A DNA stretch of 44,308 nucleotides from assembly GCA_007125075.1 (NCBI GenBank), contig SLDX01000090.1, forward strand, positions 1 through 44,308, given 5' to 3'. The translations under genes and the position numbers were made by a program. Positions within the stretch are counted from its first letter, which is position 1, and the number at the start of each line of letters is the position of its first letter. The notes below the pieces were generated by a model that saw nothing but the letters and a program-made list of their open reading frames with translations, made no database searches and was not told the DNA's origin. The stretch comes from Desulfonatronospira sp. Lineage in GTDB: Bacteria > Desulfobacterota > Desulfovibrionia > Desulfovibrionales > Desulfonatronovibrionaceae. Below are positions 40,527 to 44,308 of this stretch, one piece after another.

Positions 40527-41450
40527 ATGATTCAGAAATCGGATAAGATCTGGTTTGACGGCCGCCTGGTGCCCTGGGATGAGGCCCAGGTGCACGTGCT
40601 GACGCACACGCTGCACTACGGAGTCGGGGTATTTGAAGGGATCAGAAGTTATAAATGCAGCGATGGAACTTCAGCCATTTTCAGGCTGGAAGAGCACGTG
40701 GAGCGTCTTTTCAATTCCGCCAAGACCGTAGAGATGGTTATACCCTTCACTGAAGAAGATATCTGTCAGGCAGTTGTGGACACTTTGAAGGCCAACAAAA
40801 TGGACCAGGGTTATATCAGGCCTCTGGCCTTTATCGGAGACGGGGCCATGGGCGTGCACCCGGGAGAGAACTCGGTCCGTGTGGTCGTCGCCACCTGGCC
40901 CTGGGGGACATACCTGGGCGATGACGCCCTGCATAAAGGTATCCGGGTGAAAACCTCCACCTTCACCAGGCACCATGTCAACGTGATGATGACCAAGGCC
41001 AAAATTTCGGGCAACTATGTCAACTCGGTCCTGGCCAAGCGAGAGGCCATCGCCGACGGCTACAACGAGGCTTTGATGCTTGATGTTGACGGCTACGTGG
41101 CGGAGGCCACCGGCGAAAACATCTTTCTGGTCAAAAACGGCAAGCTCAAGACTCCGCCCCTGGGTTCCATCCTGGGAGGAATAACCAGGGACTCCCTGAT
41201 CACCCTGGCTCTGGATATGGGGTATACGGTTACCGAACAGCGCTTCACCAGAGATGAGCTTTATATGGCTGACGAGGCCTTTTTCTGCGGAACAGCCGCG
41301 GAAGTGACCCCCATCTGTGAAGTTGACCGCAGAGTGATCGGGCAGGGTAAGGCCGGTCCCGTGACCATGCTTTTTCAAGGCGAATATTTCAAGATTGTCC
41401 GCGGCGAAAATATGAAATATGCTGAATGGCTGTATGATTATGAGCTATAG
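40527..41450 (+). CDS. ilvE: Branched-chain amino acid aminotransferase
   Basis: From ATG 40527 the product has 307 residues. It has the class IV PLP-aminotransferase pattern: [12 protein letters not shown] near 31-42, the PLP-binding Lys probably in [14 protein letters not shown] near 157-170, the [10 protein letters not shown] segment, and the [13 protein letters not shown] loop. It performs the last step of Leu, Ile and Val synthesis or the first of their breakdown. A TTG 15 bp upstream is in frame, but AGGGGGAG (40517-40524) sits directly before the ATG, so the ATG is preferred. It lies between der and dnaX with short gaps. Confidence 0.95.
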   Translation: MIQKSDKIWFDGRLVPWDEAQVHVLTHTLHYGVGVFEGIRSYKCSDGTSAIFRLEEHVERLFNSAKTVEMVIPFTEEDICQAVVDTLKANKMDQGYIRPLAFIGDGAMGVHPGENSVRVVVATWPWGTYLGDDALHKGIRVKTSTFTRHHVNVMMTKAKISGNYVNSVLAKREAIADGYNEALMLDVDGYVAEATGENIFLVKNGKLKTPPLGSILGGITRDSLITLALDMGYTVTEQRFTRDELYMADEAFFCGTAAEVTPICEVDRRVIGQGKAGPVTMLFQGEYFKIVRGENMKYAEWLYDYEL

Positions 41451-41594
41451 CAACGTGGTTTTCGGTTATCACTCACTGACTGTCAGTGGTCTGCCGCGTG
41501 GAACCGGGTTTGCGTTTCCAGAAAAAGAATTAAGAAATAAAGATAAAGGTGAAGGACTATTTGCTTTCGCCGTTCTTTCTTTTTAGAGTTTATT

Positions 41595-43268
41595 ATGGCC
41601 AAAGCCGGACTTACATCCAAGTTCAGACCCCAGATATTTGCTGAAGTAGCGGGACAGGATTCCATCAAGACCATCCTGTCCAGGACCGCGGCCCGGGATT
41701 GTCCCGCGCACGCTTATCTGTTCAGCGGCACCAGAGGTGTGGGCAAGACGACGGTGGCCAGGATTCTGGCCAAGGCCATAAATTGCCGCAACGGGCCCGG
41801 ACCTGAGCCCTGCAATGAGTGCGACAATTGTGACCAGATCACCAGAGGGGCTTTCCCCGATGTGTGGGAGATTGACGGAGCCTCACATACGGGAGTGGAT
41901 CACGTGCGCAAGCTGCGGGAAGATGTGGTCTATACTCCCATGAGCGGACGCTACAAGGTGGTGATTATTGATGAGGCCCACATGCTCTCCCCGTCGGCTT
42001 TTAATGCTTTGCTCAAGACCCTGGAAGAGCCTCCCCGGCACTGCGTATTCATCATGGCCACGACTGCCCGGGAAAAATTTCCGGTCACCGTGCTCAGCCG
42101 CTGTCAGCACTACGTGTTCAAACGTCTGACTCAGAAAGAGCTGTCCCGGCATCTGGAGTTTGTTCTCAGAACCGAAAATATCTCCTATCAGGAAGAGGCG
42201 GTGCAGCTTCTTGCCCGGCGCGGAGCGGGGAGCGTCCGGGACAGCATGTCCATGTTGGGCCAGGTACTGGCGCTGGGTGAGGAAGGTCTGAAGACCGGCA
42301 ATGTGCGCGAAGTTCTGGGGCTCGCGGATCAGGAGGTTTTTCGCCGGCTGATGCAAAGTGTTCTGGAACGTGATCTGCCAGGCCTTTATGAGATGGTGCG
42401 CTATCTTCTGGAGCAGGGACTGGATCTGGGCTTTTTTCTCCAGGAACTGGCTCATTGCTGGCGCAACCTCTTTTTACTTTCCAGAGGCGGAGAAGAAGCC
42501 GGAAAGCTTTTGGATCTTGACCCTGAAGAAATTGAGCACTGGATGCACACGGCTCGAAAATTGCCCGCTCCCCAAATACATGCCGGATGGCAGATGGTGC
42601 TTGAAGGACGCAGGAGCATACTGGACAGCTACGAACCTGGCTTGAGCCTGGAACTTCTGCTGTACAGCCTGGCCTTCCTGTCCGAACTCGTACCGGTTTC
42701 TGAATATGAGCCTGCTCAGCCGGAGTTCAAGGCTCCTTCGGACAACCACGCGGAAAAAGAGACCGCGGGCAAAAATTCCAGGGCCGAAATCCAGGGCAGC
42801 CCCCGCGGCGAAACCGGAAAGAAAGCAGCTTCTGCTCCAGAAGTGAAAAAGGATGTTCTTTCACAGGAGGATGTAAAAAAAAACATTAAGCCCACGTCCA
42901 GGGAGGATGAAGACTTAAAGGATTTTCTTGACTTCTGCGCCTCCAGCACGGCGGAAGACCGGACATTGGCCAGAATGCTGGGGCATTGCCGGGCCAGAGT
43001 CGAGCAGGACCGGGTGGTACTTTCTCCGCAAAAAGATTTTGTTCGATCCAACCTGGAGCGCAACGGCCGTATGAATCAGCTTGCTTTGCTGGCCGGCAGA
43101 TACTTCAGCAGGAATATGCAGGTTGAGCTTGAAGATGAAGATCTGCAGAAGCGTTCGCGGATTTCGCTGGAGCAAAAGGTGCGCAAGCACCCGGGAGTGA
43201 AAAAACTCATCAACGATTTTGAAGCCAGGATTATGGAAGTTAGCCAAACACAGCCAAAACATAAATAA
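41595..43268 (+). CDS. dnaX: DNA polymerase III tau subunit (dnaX), with probable frameshift gamma form
   Basis: The 557-residue protein has the clamp-loader AAA+ domain. The Walker A GTRGVGKTT is near 45-53, the zinc-binding Cys set (NCRNGPGPEPCNECDNC) is near 64-80, and Walker B IIDEAHML and the SRCQHY sensor follow. Domain III extends to about 370, then a charged linker (375-440) and a C-terminal tau-type domain. It loads the sliding clamp and holds polymerase cores together. A run of nine A (42875-42883) after an AGGAGG lies at codon 428, with a stop in the -1 frame directly behind it. ybaB and recR follow, the common dnaX-ybaB-recR order. Confidence 0.96.
   Translation: MAKAGLTSKFRPQIFAEVAGQDSIKTILSRTAARDCPAHAYLFSGTRGVGKTTVARILAKAINCRNGPGPEPCNECDNCDQITRGAFPDVWEIDGASHTGVDHVRKLREDVVYTPMSGRYKVVIIDEAHMLSPSAFNALLKTLEEPPRHCVFIMATTAREKFPVTVLSRCQHYVFKRLTQKELSRHLEFVLRTENISYQEEAVQLLARRGAGSVRDSMSMLGQVLALGEEGLKTGNVREVLGLADQEVFRRLMQSVLERDLPGLYEMVRYLLEQGLDLGFFLQELAHCWRNLFLLSRGGEEAGKLLDLDPEEIEHWMHTARKLPAPQIHAGWQMVLEGRRSILDSYEPGLSLELLLYSLAFLSELVPVSEYEPAQPEFKAPSDNHAEKETAGKNSRAEIQGSPRGETGKKAASAPEVKKDVLSQEDVKKNIKPTSREDEDLKDFLDFCASSTAEDRTLARMLGHCRARVEQDRVVLSPQKDFVRSNLERNGRMNQLALLAGRYFSRNMQVELEDEDLQKRSRISLEQKVRKHPGVKKLINDFEARIMEVSQTQPKHK
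42865..42889 (+). promoter_or_regulatory. Candidate programmed -1 frameshift site in dnaX
   Basis: In order there are AGGAGG (42865-42870), a run of nine A (42875-42883) containing the in-frame slippery heptamers A-AAA-AAA and A-AAA-AAC, and TAA in the -1 frame at 42887-42889. A -1 slip adds one or two residues and stops at residue 431, the same length as E. coli gamma. I saw no strong stimulatory hairpin downstream. Polymerase slippage on the A run would have a similar effect. Confidence 0.6.
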
Positions 43269-43287
43269 CTTAAGGAGTGAAAAGATT

Positions 43288-43590
43288 ATGCAGGATTTAG
43301 TCAGACAGGCCCAGTTAATGCAGAAAAAAATGTCCCAGATGCAGGAAGAGCTGAGTAAAAAGATTGTTGAAGCTTCCGCGGGCGGGGGCATGGTAACGGT
43401 CAAGGTTACCGGAGGCCAGGAAGTAGTGGAGATAAAAATTGAAAAAGACGTGGTTGATCCTGAAGATGTGGAAATGCTTCAGGATCTGATCCTCGCGGCC
43501 ACCAACGATGCCCTGAAACGTTCCAAAGAGATGGTTCAGAATGAAATGGCCCAGTTGACAGGCGGAATGAAAATTCCAGGACTGTTCTAG
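43288..43590 (+). CDS. ybaB: YbaB/EbfC family nucleoid-associated protein
   Basis: From ATG 43288 the product has 100 residues, normal for the family. It has an N-terminal helix rich in Met, Gln and Lys, the SAGGGMVTVKVTGGQEVVEIKI strands, and a C-terminal helix with the GGMKIPG ending typical of YbaB. It is a small dimeric DNA-binding protein that coats the nucleoid. An upstream start at 43219 would overlap dnaX and is out of character. AAGGAG lies 10 bp before the chosen ATG. dnaX is 19 bp upstream and recR 3 bp downstream, so all three are one unit. Confidence 0.95.
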   Translation: MQDLVRQAQLMQKKMSQMQEELSKKIVEASAGGGMVTVKVTGGQEVVEIKIEKDVVDPEDVEMLQDLILAATNDALKRSKEMVQNEMAQLTGGMKIPGLF

Positions 43591-43593
43591 AGG

Positions 43594-44205
43594 ATGGCCG
43601 TGCAAAAGCTGCCCCGATCCATGCAGCTTCTGGTGGACCAGTTGGCCGATCTTCCGGGAATCGGTCCTAAAAGCGCCCTGCGCATGGCCATGACCCTGCT
43701 CAAGTGGCCGGAAGACAAAACCAGAAAACTGGGACAAAGCATTCGCGAATTAAGAGATAAACTGTGCATCTGTTCGCAATGTTCGGCTCTGGCGGACACT
43801 GATCCGTGCTCAATCTGCTCCGATCCAATGCGTGAGCAGGAGAAGCTCTGCGTGGTCTCTGAATGGGACAGCCTTCTGGTCATGGAGGACACCGGTTTTT
43901 TCAAGGGGCGTTATCTGGTGCTGGGAGGACTTCTGTCTCCCCTGGACGGTGTACGCCCCGATTCCCTGGAGCTGGACAAACTCCGCAGCAGGCTGCAGCA
44001 GGGACGGATCACCGAGGTGATTTTGGCTCTGGGCACAACTCTGGACGCGGAAAATACCGGCTCATACATCAAAAACATGGTGGAAAAGGAATTTGTCCAG
44101 GTCCGGGTCACCCGTCTGGCTCAGGGCATTCCCCTTGGTTCGGATTTGAAATTCATGGATAAGGAAACCTTAAAGCAGTCCATGCGTTTCAGACAGGTAA
44201 TATAA
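43594..44205 (+). CDS. recR: Recombination mediator protein RecR
   Basis: The 203-residue protein has the helix-hairpin-helix segment (LADLPGIGPKSALRMA, about 17-32). The C4 zinc finger follows (CSQCSALADTDPCSIC, about 57-72), then a Toprim domain with LCVVSEWDSLLVMEDTGFF and VILALGTTLDAENT. RecR with RecO loads RecA on gaps. The start ATG is 3 bp after the ybaB stop. Length is typical (about 200). It closes the dnaX operon. Confidence 0.97.
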   Translation: MAVQKLPRSMQLLVDQLADLPGIGPKSALRMAMTLLKWPEDKTRKLGQSIRELRDKLCICSQCSALADTDPCSICSDPMREQEKLCVVSEWDSLLVMEDTGFFKGRYLVLGGLLSPLDGVRPDSLELDKLRSRLQQGRITEVILALGTTLDAENTGSYIKNMVEKEFVQVRVTRLAQGIPLGSDLKFMDKETLKQSMRFRQVI

Positions 44206-44214
44206 TCATTCCCG

Positions 44215-44233
44215 GTGTCCAAATGGTGGACAC
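44215..44233. repeat. 7-bp inverted repeat after recR
   Basis: GTGTCCA (44215-44221) and TGGACAC (44227-44233) pair around a 5-base loop, 10 bp after the recR stop. No T-run follows, so it may be an RNA end structure or the edge of something beyond the window. Confidence 0.35.
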
Positions 44234-44308
44234 ATGGTAATTTCCAGCCCGAAATCCTTCCGAATTTTCCGTGAACAACAATTTTCTGATCCTCACTTGA
44301 TGCTTGAA

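Noticed and set aside
41474-41488. Terminator after ilvE
   Set aside because: CACTGA/TCAGTG forms only a 6-bp stem with a 3-base loop and has no T-run; too weak to call.
1-44308. CRISPR array, prophage or insertion sequence
   Set aside because: No regularly spaced repeats, phage structural or integrase genes, or transposase frames were found.

Overview
The window reads as chromosomal DNA of a Gram-negative anaerobe, most likely a deltaproteobacterial (Desulfobacterota, Desulfovibrionales-like) sulfur-metabolising bacterium. The reasons are a periplasmic Mo-bisPGD oxidoreductase operon with rhodaneses and a TusA protein, two sigma-54 activators, Tat-exported redox proteins, a large PAS/GGDEF/HD-GYP protein and a PE-LIG-POL LigD with Ku. 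No phage, IS element or CRISPR array was recognised. The genus is inference.

Layout. 1-5.9 kb: a PgeF/YfiH protein, two small exported proteins of unknown function, a phosphoglycolate-phosphatase-like HAD enzyme, then an HD-domain protein and an NtrX-like response regulator on the minus strand. 6.1-12.1 kb (plus): ku, ligD (bacterial NHEJ), an amidohydrolase and a cyclopropane-fatty-acid synthase. 12.1-16.8 kb (minus): an RND efflux adaptor and permease with tspO translationally coupled behind them. 17.1-21.8 kb: two convergent radical SAM proteins (PflX-like and AmrS-like), both carrying Tat-type export signals, the second overlapping a membrane-embedded spermidine-synthase-like protein.

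22.0-30.3 kb is the most interesting part. A minus-strand operon encodes a monoheme cytochrome c, a PhsA/PsrA-type molybdopterin oxidoreductase, a four-cluster ferredoxin subunit, a cytochrome b, two exported rhodanese proteins, a TorD-type chaperone and a TusA-like protein. Each rhodanese gene is interrupted by an in-frame TGA at the same place in the active-site loop (Cys-x4-TGA). Each TGA is followed by a hairpin whose 5-nt loop lies at exactly the same distance (nt 25-29 counted from the T of TGA). I read both as selenocysteine codons with bacterial SECIS elements, so the genes are 23601-24515 and 22989-23492 rather than broken fragments. A sigma-54-type promoter (28701-28715), tandem 12-bp palindromic repeats about 110-130 bp upstream of it (28809-28840) and a divergent sigma-54 activator with a cysteine-rich PAS domain suggest how the operon is controlled.

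30.5-44.3 kb: a PAS/GAF/GGDEF/HD-GYP protein, tRNA-Ser(CGA), tadA, purQ and a nucleotide-sugar epimerase; then plus-strand housekeeping genes gatB, mtnA, der, ilvE, dnaX, ybaB and recR. dnaX carries a likely programmed -1 frameshift site (Shine-Dalgarno-like AGGAGG, a run of nine A, then an immediate -1 stop) that would give a 431-residue gamma-like product beside the 557-residue tau-like one.
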